DNA of 64,000 bases from Pyropia yezoensis (lineage: Eukaryota > Rhodophyta > Bangiophyceae > Bangiales > Bangiaceae). The stretch covers positions 2,602,882-2,666,881 of the forward strand of contig CM020618.1 in NCBI GenBank assembly GCA_009829735.1, in the 5' to 3' direction. The position numbers and the translations under genes are program-made. Below the pieces are notes generated by a model that saw only the letters and a list, made by a program, of their open reading frames with translations, was not told where the DNA came from and made no database searches. Shown piece after piece: positions 10,501 through 18,779 of the stretch. How positions within the stretch are numbered: position 1 is the stretch's first letter; every line of letters starts with the position of its first letter.

Positions 10501-11542
10501 GCAGCAGGCCCGCACAGCGTGTTGTCCCGCGCCCGCCCGCAGCTGCCGCACTTCACGCCGGCGGGCAGGCTGCCGCCGTGTGCGCCGCGTCAGCAGACCG
10601 CGTACGCCACCCAGTTCCATTACTCGCCCCACTGGGCAGAGCCGGGCAGCGCCGCCGCCCACCCGTCCGCCTTGACGGCGCCAAAGAGGGTGTGCACGGT
10701 TTTGAGCCACACCAGCGTCAGTGTGAAGTGCAGCTGCGTGTGGTGCTCGGCGGTGGAAAGGAACCCGCCGCGCGGGACGGCGTGCGCCGTTCCGTCGGGG
10801 GCGCGGGAAGGGCGCGCAGAACCGCCGCCACGGGCACCGTCACCGACGACGTCACCGTCGCCCGGCAGGCGTACGGGTCGGACGCGGCGGGGTCCCCCCC
10901 GCGGTCGTACGCGCGCGGGCTCTTGTCGCCGCACAGCGCCGTGGCCGGGCACGTCGCCGCCCCCGTCTTGTGAGACCGGTGGCGGCATCGGGCGCAGGGG
11001 CGGCCTCCGGGCGCAGCCCCGCGGCGGTCCTCCACCTCTACCACGTGCCGCGCCATGCCGCGGGAGGTGCTCTCAATCAGGGACGCCGCCCGCCGCGCCC
11101 GCTGCGCCAAAATACCGTCGTCGTCCAACGGGTGGTGCGCGTCCACCCACACGGTCGCGCCCGCCACCGCCGGGGTGGTGGCCGCCTCCAGGGCGGCGCC
11201 CGCCGCCGCCACCGCACCGTCGGTGGTGGGCGCGGCTTCATGCGGCGCCCCGGCTGCGGCGGCCGCCGCCGCCGTCAGTCCTGCGAGGGCCGCGTCCAGC
11301 GCGGCGCCGTCGGGCAGCTGCGGGCGCCGCGCCCGTGCCTCGCCCACGTGGCGCAGCAGCCCGCGGAGGCGCCCCTGCTTAAGGTGTACGGCGGCCTCCA
11401 GCTCGGACAACTCCCGCGGGTCGGCCTGGTCGCCCGACGCGGCGCCATCTCCGGGCGGGAGGGCGTCGTCGGCGTCTGCGCGTGGTCCGTGCGGTCCTTC
11501 GTCTTGAGGGCCGGCGCCCGGCTGCTCCTCGTCCGGCTCCAT
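7596..11542 (-). CDS. Fanzor1-type RNA-guided nuclease (eukaryotic TnpB homologue)
   Basis: Three exons on the minus strand fit together in frame: 11542-10844, 10733-10624 and 10569-7596. The introns are 110 bp (GTGACG...GCAG) and 54 bp (GTAATG...GCAG), giving 1260 residues. The C-terminal half carries the TnpB/Fanzor RuvC hallmarks. RuvC-I is VVSADPGK with D607. A DADEHNSSQACAGC motif gives E1015 and the first Cys pair C1022/C1025. The second pair is KRCVERAC (C1122/C1127), immediately followed by RuvC-III NCDVNAAANM with D1135. The canonical RuvC-II position reads VVVVVGQ and lacks Glu, so catalytic Glu is probably the relocated E1015, as described for Fanzors. Residues about 675-755 are an Arg/Pro/Ala insert. 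The N-terminal exon is acidic with a CARCRHRSHKTGAATC finger-like motif. The protein is longer than most Fanzors. Start ATG chosen over an upstream GTG. No lesion was seen in the core. Confidence 0.88.
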
Positions 11543-11893
11543 TGCGAGCGCCGCGGACGTCAGGAGCGGGTGGGGGGGACGCGTGCTCCTTGGCACGGGG
11601 ACGGGCGGCGATCCCGTCGGGGTGGGGCGAAAAAGAGAGGGAAGAAGGGAGGGGGCGGGGGGTCAGCGTGGTTGGGGGGAGCAGCGAAGGGGTGGGGGTA
11701 GCGATAAGGGGAGGGGGCAGCGATGGGGGGGGGGGGGGAGCGAGCGGGGGGGGTGCAGCGAGCGGGCAGAGGACAGCAAGGGGGCGGGTGGGAAGAGAGT
11801 CGGGGAGGAAGTACAGGGGGTTAGCTGACGAGCCACCCAGCGTGAGCCAATGAGAGGCGTGTTTGTTAGCCTCACGTGCGGGGACCGGCTATG
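11543..11893. other. G-rich intergenic region upstream of the Fanzor gene
   Basis: A degenerate purine-rich repeat (GGGG-GCAGCGA-GGGG) runs through about 11620-11780. It would form the 5' flank of the minus-strand Fanzor gene. No coding sequence or clear promoter motif was recognised. Confidence 0.5.
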
Positions 11894-11927
11894 CTGGGGG
11901 GACCGCGGGGGACCCCCCCACAGACGC
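11894..11927 (+). repeat. dispersed GGGGGGACCGC repeat, copy 1
   Basis: CTGGGGGGACCGCGGGGGAC followed by a C-run and CAGACGC is repeated almost exactly at 14417-14450 in the same orientation, about 2.5 kb away. It may be an element end or a dispersed short repeat. Confidence 0.6.
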
Positions 11928-12291
11928 GAGCCCCCGCAGGGAGGAAGCCTGATGCGCGCCCTCTGCGCAAATGGTCTGCGAAAGGGGGTGCGAGGGTGAG
12001 CGGGACCAAGCAAGGAGAGGGGGAACGGCGGAGACGAAGCACCAGCAAACTGGTTGAAGCAAACAGAGAAATACAGCGCCACGATACAGCCCGAGAGGCG
12101 CAGCACCATCACCGCCCATCATCCATCTCTTCTGCCCTCGTCAGCCCCCTCACCGACGTTGCGCGGCGCAGCGCAGCGCGGCGTGCGCCTCTAGGAACGG
12201 GCGCGCCCCCGCCCGTCGACTGCACAGCCGCGTCGGCGGCGACCGGCAGGCGCCATCCACAGCGTTCCCGCCACAGCACTCGCCTCTCGCA

Positions 12292-13114
12292 ATGGTGGCC
12301 GGCGTGGCGGCGGGCGACTCGAACGGCAGCGGCGGCGGCGACGGCGGCGATGCCGCCGCCGCGGGTGCCCCTTTAGTCGTGGCAGCAGCGGCGGCGTCGA
12401 CAGTCTCGGCGCCGGCCGCCCCCTCTGACGCTGCCCCCGTCGCCGCCTCGCCCCGTCCGTTTGCCTTGTCCTCTAACGTTGCCGCAGTGGACGCCTCAGA
12501 CGCCGCGCCGGCCGTCCTCGCTGCCTCGTCCGCTGTCGCGGCGTCGGCCGCCACATGCTTCGCGGCCAGCACGGCCTCCCCTTCTGCCGCCGCCTCCTCT
12601 TCCAACAGCAACTGCCCTACAGCCGACACCTGCGCCGCCACCGCCGCATCCTCGTCCGCTGCCACGTCGGCCACCGCCGCCGCCGCCGTCCTCGCCGCGT
12701 CACCACCAGCCGCCGTGATCGCACCGTGTGCTTCCCCGCCTGTCGCTGCCGCCGCCGCCCGCCACGAGCCGCCCCCCGCCGCCGCCGCCGCCGCCGTTGC
12801 CAGGGCCCCCGCCGCCACCACCCCCACCACTCCCGCCACTGCTACTACCGCCACCGCCTCGACCAGGCCGGCGCGACACGCCACCCCGGGCGGGCGTGTC
12901 CCCCCTGCCACCGCCCGCCGCGGCGGTGACGGCGGCCGCGGCGGTGGCGGCGGCGGCCGCCGCCACGGGCGGCCGCCCCCTACCACCAGCGGCCGTTCCC
13001 TTGCCGCCCCGCGCAGTGCGCCCCCCCCCGTCGGCGCGCCCCCCCCCTGCCGGCTTGGCGTCGACAATGGTCTTCATCGGCGGCCCGCTCGGCGCGGCAG
13101 CCAGCCCCGACGGC

Positions 13115-13145
<31 letters not shown>

Positions 13146-13635
13146 AACCAAGCGCATCGCCGCCGCCGCCAGCTTCACCGGTCGCCGCGGCGGCACGCCC
13201 GCAGATACTGCCGCCGCCGCCGCCGCCGCCTTTGCCCCCCGCCCGCCACCCTTGCCGCCATCCCGCCCGCCGCGGGTGGCGAGCGTGATGAGCGACGCGG
13301 CGGGGCCCGCCGCGGCCGCACCCGCCCCTCCACCCCCCCTTCCGCCGCCACCGCCGCCGCCACCGCTGCCGCCGTTGCCGTCACCACCACCACCACCCCT
13401 GGCGCCACCACCCCCGCCCTTGCGCCTCCCCCCCCGCGGCGGCGTCGCGGCCGCCCGCCCGCCGCCGCCCCCTGCCGCAGCCGCCGCGGCCGCCGCGGCG
13501 GCGCGGCGTGCGGCCTTGCTGTCCGCCGGGGGGGGTGGCGTCCCCGCCGCCGCCGCCGCCGGCATCGTGGCCGGCGCCGGCGTGGCCACCGCCCTCGGCG
13601 CGGGCGACGCACCCCGCGGGGAGGCCCGTGCCGCT

Positions 13636-13675
<40 letters not shown>

Positions 13676-14196
13676 ACGACGCCGACAGTAGCAGCGACGA
13701 CGGGCCCGCCACGAGCGCGAGCGGCACCGCCACCCGGCGGCCACCGCCGAGCAGCCGCTGCGTAACGCCGCCGCCGACGCCGGCCGGCGCGCCCGTCAGG
13801 CCCGATGCCGCCGTGCCACCGCCGCCGCCACTGCCGCCGCCGCCGCCGCCGCCGCCGGGAGCACCACCGCCGGCCGTGCCGGCGGCACCGACGGCAGCCG
13901 CGCCAGGGGCGGCGGCGCCGCGGCCGAGGAGCGCGGGCCCGCCGGCGCCCCCCCCCCGTTGCCGCCGCCGCCGCCGCTGGCAGCGCCGACCACCCGTCAG
14001 CACCGCCGCCGGCGGGAGGCGGGGGAGGACGTCGCCGCGGCGAGTGGCGGCGGCAACGGGGGGAGAGGGAGCGTCCACGGCAGCGGCAGCGGCAGCGGCC
14101 GCGGCGGCGGCGGTGCGCACGCAGCAGGCCGTGGCGGCGGGGCTGGCCGCGGCAGGCGCCACGCGCGCGACACGTCCTCGCCGTGCGCCGCGGTAA
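12292..14196 (+). CDS. hypothetical Ala/Pro-rich low-complexity protein (strand uncertain)
   Basis: An ATG-initiated frame of 634 codons is open on the plus strand and an AATAAA lies about 115 bp beyond its stop. The product is almost entirely Ala, Pro, Ser, Gly and Arg: an Ala/Ser-rich first third, polyproline runs near residues 345-395, and an Arg/Ala tail. No domain, signal peptide or catalytic motif is visible. The minus strand also has long open frames here (12150-13067 and 13074-14240), equally Ala/Gly-rich. Such double openness is expected from GCC/GGC-rich DNA, so this frame may not be a gene. Nothing supports a function. Confidence 0.25.
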
Positions 14197-14400
14197 GGTG
14201 CGCGAGGAGCGGCGCGCACGACCGGGCGGCAAGGACGCACAGCATGCCGCCGATCGTGGCGGAGAGCATAAGATAGACCTGAGTGGCATTTGCTCTTTGC
14301 CTCAAGAGGAATAAAGGCTCACGCAGGTCTACCTGCTCGTACAACCTTAGCAGAGGAACTATACTGTTTCTAATGCGTCCAATATTTTCGTAGATACTGG
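13997..14400 (-). CDS. possible unidentified coding segment
   Basis: A minus-strand frame entering from about 14400 encodes SIYENIGRIRNSIVPLLRLY, then EQVDLREPLFLLRQRANATQ and the hydrophobic run VYLMLSATIGGMLCVLAA, before passing into Pro/Ala-rich sequence. The first 40 codons lie in DNA much less GC-rich than its surroundings and read like ordinary protein with one potential membrane helix. It could be an exon of a minus-strand gene continuing left, or the edge of a repeat. The family is not recognised. Confidence 0.25.
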
Positions 14401-14412
14401 GGGGGACCGCTT

Positions 14413-14480
14413 GGCCTGGGGGGACCGCGGGGGACCCCCCCCAGAGACGCAATGTGGCGGGGTTGCGGTCCCCCCAGGCC
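14413..14480. repeat. inverted repeat with copy 2 of the GGGGGGACCGC repeat
   Basis: GGCCTGGGGGGACCGC at 14413-14428 is perfectly complementary to GCGGTCCCCCCAGGCC at 14465-14480, with 36 bases between. The left arm and loop contain the second copy of the repeat also seen at 11894-11927. A further partial copy sits at about 14398-14410. Confidence 0.85.
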
Positions 14481-15235
14481 GAATGAGGGTAGATTACATC
14501 ATCTGCACGTAATCGGCTCGTGATCAGCCCGCACGCCCTCGGTTGGCGGGCTTGCACTGGGGCGTCTCCGCTACAGGCAACACGTGTCTAAGACCAATAA
14601 CCGACAGTAATGCAGCGGCATCCGCCGTAACTAAGTCCAACTCCGGCGAGTAACTTCATTCTGACTGTTGACTGCTGTCACCAGGGAGGCAGTGTTTGAC
14701 CAATGTGGGTGGGGTCTGCGGCGATCCGTCTCCGCACTTTTTCTTTCGGTGGGAGTCACGTGCCTTGGGGGTCGTCCCCGCCGCACACGCCACGCTGCGT
14801 GCGGACACCGGCTGCTCGCGCGGTGCTCCCCTCGGCCGCGTCGCCCAGTCTTGCTGACCGTGCCCGACAGGTGCGTGGCCCTCGGAGTCGGCAGCATTCG
14901 GCAGACGAGCGTCGGTGTCGTCTCCTCACCTCCCTCCAGTCCGCGTTTGTCCAGGGGAGCCGGGGCGTCATGGACGGGCAACGAAGGCGGCCACAGCGGA
15001 CCGACCATGGAGACGGGGAGATAGGGTCGGCCAATGGGGCCAGCCCTTATGCGCCTCACTATGTTCGAGGTACGTGGGGGAGCGGGCTTCCAGGGCTGGT
15101 TCACCTGCGATGCGGACGGCAGTAAGTCCCTCGCTTGAATCGGTGGGGTTTCCATGGCGAGGTTTTTGAGCTGCTGGCGGCGCGCCCGACGGTGAGGCTG
15201 GCCACTGACACCTACCATTTGGCTTTCTATGACGT
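14481..15235. other. intergenic / 5' flank of the sulfotransferase gene
   Basis: Several modest open frames exist on both strands but none shows recognisable protein. A possible upstream exon of the sulfotransferase (ATG at 15031 with a GTACGTGG donor at 15069) does not splice in frame to the obvious acceptor at 15280, so it is not called. Confidence 0.4.
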
Positions 15236-16495
15236 TTGCCTGTGCCTCACTGCGTTGTGCGCTTCTCACATGGCTCCGCAGCACAAGCCGGGTCGAGCAG
15301 CAATGACCTGCGCATCTATTTCGCCTTGACGCTCCTCCTCGTGGCGCTGGCCATCACTGGTTGGGCCCATAGCGATACTGACGCGACGTGCGCGGCGCGG
15401 CTGGCCGCGGCCTCTGCGCTCGTCGCGTCCGCGGCGGCCAATGGCACTGCCGCCACGGCGGCGGTGGCCCAGCTCGACCGGCGGAGTACCCCGGACAAGG
15501 ACGCGGCCGTAGCGGCGGCGGTCGCGGAGGTGACGGAGTCGGCGTCTGGAAAGCGGGCGGCGGCGGTGGCGTCGGCCATGGGAGCCGCTGCGGAGGCGCG
15601 TTTGCCGCCGTGCGCGGCGGGCGGCTCGGTGCGTGCCAAGAGCTTCCTCATTCTATTTATGGGTCACAGCGGCAGTACGGCGCTGCTCTCTGAGATGACC
15701 CAGCACTCATCCATCATGGGGTCCCCGACGGGGCCCGAGCCGATTGACCATTTTGAGTTCGAGCGCAACACCTCCTTGGCCGTCTCCTTTACCCGCCAGT
15801 TTCTCGCCGAGGGGATTGCCGCTGGCAAGGTGCCCGGCTTTAAGTTGCGGCCGACGCACATCATGAACGACCCCGAGGCGTTCCGGGCCATCATCAAGGA
15901 CTTTGGAGTACGGCTGATCTGGAACACGCGCGGGAATCTGCTGAAACAAGCGGTCGGGGAGTACCGGTACCGGTACCTCAAGGACCTCTCTGTGATTGAG
16001 GGCCTCCGTGACGGGCAGACGCTAGAGGAGCGGTGCCCTGATGGGTCGTGCGCCTTTAACGTTTCCAATGTGCGCTTTTTCCATGACGTGCTGCGGGACC
16101 TGGCCAATAATGACCGGCTGGTGGAGGAGGCGGTGGCGACGCTGGGCCTCGATGGCTGCGTTCTTCCTGTGCCTTACGAGGAGTACCTGTACGGGCGGGA
16201 AACAACCATGGCGCGCGTCTACCGCTTCCTCGGTCTTCCTGTGGAGGACCACCCGCCCAACCGGCAAAAGGCCACGCACGACAGCATGTGCATGTCGGTG
16301 GGCAACATGGACGTTCTTTGTGACGCGTTTTACGCCTGCCCAGACCTGCGATGGATGTTTGACGACTGGCGGACTGGTTGCAAGTGTTCCGTCTTACCTG
16401 TATCCCACTTCCGCCCTATGGGGGGGTACTGCGACCTTTCCAAGCCGCTTGCGGCAGATGTGCGGCAAGTGGGTGAGGTCGCGCCGGCGGAGTAG
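15236..16495 (+). CDS. type II membrane sulfotransferase (carbohydrate sulfotransferase-like)
   Basis: Predicted to transfer sulfate from PAPS to an acceptor, most likely a polysaccharide, in the Golgi lumen. The 419 residues begin with a short cytoplasmic tail and one membrane anchor (about 27-44, YFALTLLLVALAITGWA). An Ala-rich stem follows, then the sulfotransferase fold. The PAPS-binding P-loop is at 139-151 (ILFMGHSGSTALL). The 3'-phosphate-binding segment is around 226-246 (RLIWNTRGNLLKQAVGEYRY). Late Cys residues (CMSVGNMDVLCDAFYACPDL) probably form lumenal disulfides. The reading frame is uninterrupted. The start at 15236 is the first ATG giving the anchor; an upstream spliced exon is possible. 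Sulfated galactans of red algae are a plausible acceptor, but the substrate is inference. Confidence 0.85.
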   Translation: MPVPHCVVRFSHGSAAQAGSSSNDLRIYFALTLLLVALAITGWAHSDTDATCAARLAAASALVASAAANGTAATAAVAQLDRRSTPDKDAAVAAAVAEVTESASGKRAAAVASAMGAAAEARLPPCAAGGSVRAKSFLILFMGHSGSTALLSEMTQHSSIMGSPTGPEPIDHFEFERNTSLAVSFTRQFLAEGIAAGKVPGFKLRPTHIMNDPEAFRAIIKDFGVRLIWNTRGNLLKQAVGEYRYRYLKDLSVIEGLRDGQTLEERCPDGSCAFNVSNVRFFHDVLRDLANNDRLVEEAVATLGLDGCVLPVPYEEYLYGRETTMARVYRFLGLPVEDHPPNRQKATHDSMCMSVGNMDVLCDAFYACPDLRWMFDDWRTGCKCSVLPVSHFRPMGGYCDLSKPLAADVRQVGEVAPAE

Positions 16496-16973
16496 ATCTG
16501 CGGAGCGGGATGCTACGCTCTCCGTTCTCCCGCCTCTGCCCTTTGACCGGGCGGATCGTCTGCTTCGGGTGCCACCGTCGTTGTGCCCGAGTGTACCGAA
16601 GCTCCTCGGGGCGTAACTATGCATCTTTTTTTTATGATCATTCCCAGCACGTGTGGATCAGCGCAATTGTAGTTCCTCCGTTGCTTCTCTCCATCTGCTC
16701 TCTTAAATCACTACTAGTAGCTTCCTGTCATTCTTGCGTGCGGAGCGTGGCCTTCCACTTCGCCAGCTGCCTACACAACCTCCGCAGCAGCACACCCGCC
16801 TTCCCACCACAGCCTCGTAGTCGGGGTACAGACTGCAGCTGGCGGGGATAAGCTGCTTGGCGGCCAGCGCCCACCCGCGGGCTCCGCGGAAAGCGGCTGC
16901 GCCAACCCCCCAGCACACCGCCGCACAGCCACAGACAACTAGCCGCGAGGAACACCCCCTTCGGGCCTGGTTA
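16496..16973. other. intergenic, 3' flank of the sulfotransferase gene
   Basis: AT-richer sequence around 16600-16740 is consistent with a 3' untranslated region. No gene recognised. Confidence 0.5.
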
Positions 16974-17080
16974 GGTGCGCGACACAGGTGCGCGACACAG
17001 GTGCGCGACACAGGTGCGCGACACAGGTGCGCGACACAGGTGCGCGACCCGCGCGACACAGGTGCGCGCCCCGCGCGACA
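16974..17080. repeat. 13-bp minisatellite
   Basis: The unit GGTGCGCGACACA repeats in tandem six times from 16974, followed by diverged copies (GCGCGACACAGGTGCGCGCCC) to about 17080. Confidence 0.9.
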
Positions 17081-17323
17081 CCCCGGCCGTGGAACGCTCC
17101 CTCGCTACGACAAACCAACCCCACCCCCATAGATGACGGCGCAACCCCCCTAGACGGGCCGCTCAATGCGTACAGGACTGACGGCGCCCACGGCGCAGGG
17201 CCGGGCACACCGGGCGATGAATGCTTGCGAGGCACGCACGTCGCCGGCCATGACCACCCGACAGCGCCTTCCTGCCCCCTCCCGGCCATCCCCCCCACGC
17301 GTCCCCCCATCCCCCTCCGGATG

Positions 17324-17579
17324 TCAATACAGGTGCACGGCACTATAAAAGAGGGACCAAAAAAGCAGGTAGGAAAGCAACAGGGGGCGTTCGTAGGCGG
17401 CAGCTCCCCCTAGTACCGCCGCCGGGTGGTGCCAGTACGCCGCCGCCGCGCCGCTAGCCTTGAACAGAACCACCGCCGCCGTGGCGGCCACGAGCACGAG
17501 GTAGAAGAGGATGCCGTAGATGCCCCGCACACCAAGAATACCGGCGGTGGCCCCACCAACGACGGTAGCAAAGGTGCGG
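17324..17579 (-). CDS. EMC6: ER membrane protein complex subunit 6, last exon
   Basis: EMC6 is a small two-to-three-helix subunit of the EMC insertase, which inserts tail-anchored and multipass proteins into the ER membrane. This exon encodes about 84 residues from [20 protein letters not shown] to the stop, including hydrophobic helices ILFYLVLVAATAAVVLF and LLLSYLLFWSLFYSAVHLY. Animal EMC6 has the same pattern, with CRT before [20 protein letters not shown] and the end YVLFWTFLYGMVHVY. The exon starts after a pyrimidine-rich acceptor (CCTCCCTCCCCTCCCAG) at 17580-17581. One base completes a split codon before CGC ACC, matching the conserved Cys-Arg-Thr if the missing exon ends in TG. The N-terminal exon (about 40 residues) should lie to the right; I could not place it. 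Confidence 0.85.
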
Positions 17580-18779
17580 CTGGGAGGGGAGGGAGGAGAG
17601 GAGGAAAGGGATTGTTGCCAGATGGCGGTGAGGAGACCAGCATACGGGCCGAGTGTGACGATAAGGGGGTGGAGTGGGCAAAGCAAGCGCAACCGCGACA
17701 AAAGAGAGCCCCACGGGTGTCAGTCCAAGCGGGTGGCCCGATGGAGTTTGACGGGAACGGCAGCGGACAGCCCCGCGGGCATCCTCACCCACACCCCCAC
17801 CAACCAGGATCGCCGCTGGCCTGGGGCGGCACCCCCGCCGAGTTGCCACACGTACCACGTTTGCACGAGCTGCGTGTTGTGGGCATTAGCCGACGGGCCA
17901 GCCCGACCTGTGCGTCAAAAACAGCAGGCAGGGATATGAGGGATGGGCACGCACAAACCCGTCGCAGCACGGCACCACGTGGCGTGTAAACAGGGGCGGA
18001 GGGAAGGGCGGAGCGTCAGTCGGGCAGCCACTACATCACGCAGGTCCACACCGCCGCGCCCAGCCAGGCAGCGGCGGCGGGAGAGCCAGGCCGCACCGCA
18101 AGGGAAACCGGGATCTGCATCTGCAAATGGCCGCCGATGGGTGCACGCCGGGAAAAAAAAAGAAGAGGGGGAACGGCGTACGGCTGACCACCATATTGAC
18201 GGGGGGGCGCAGGAATGGGAGGGATGGAGGGGGGAAACGCCGCCTGCAGGCGCGTGTGTGCCGCCGAGGCAGTGGACGGCGGAGCGCCTACACCGAGGTG
18301 TCGAGGAGGACCATGACATTGACCACCCATTGTGTATCGCAACCACTTCGTGCATTTGTGATGACAGAGTGGACGGATTGTGGCATTGCTGAACGAACAC
18401 TATTTTTATCGCACAGAATTACAAAAATGTTGCATTGATCTGCACCCTGTTCAGCTGTGCGGCCCTCGTGTCAGCCAGGAGCGCAGTGTCGGCAGCGCCG
18501 GCAGAGACCGTCCTCGACGGCCCAGGAGCCCACGCGCCCAGTGCGCCCCCCCACCCACTAGTGACGGCAGCGAGAGCGCCTGTTGCGTTCCCCATCCCCA
18601 TCTGCTACGAGGCAAGTCCGACGCCGCTAGCAACAACTATCGTCTCCCCCCCCGCCCTCTCACATCCGTGGCGACACCGCCGCCGTTGCAGTTGCTTCAG
18701 GTGCGTGGGCATCGCGGAGCGGCGGGGCAATCCCCCCTCGCCCGTATCGGGTGGGTGGCGTCTTGGCCAACTCGGCGCC
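17580..18779. other. intron/5' region of EMC6 and 5' flank of the TM9SF gene
   Basis: Transcription diverges across this stretch: EMC6 leftward and the TM9SF gene rightward. A minus-strand ATG near 17892 followed by a GTACGTGTGG donor is a weak candidate first exon for EMC6. A TATTTTTATC box lies near 18405 on the plus strand. Nothing else was recognised. Confidence 0.4.

Noticed and set aside
11494-11542. An independent gene upstream of the Fanzor gene on the same strand (11542-10844)
   Set aside because: The frame ends at a plausible donor that joins in phase to the next exon, and the total model is an exact multiple of three. An N-terminal exon of the same gene explains it better, though transcripts should decide.
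17343-17353. TATAAAAG box on the plus strand near 17345
   Set aside because: It lies in the conserved last codons of EMC6 on the other strand (LFYSAVHLY) and no plus-strand gene begins downstream.
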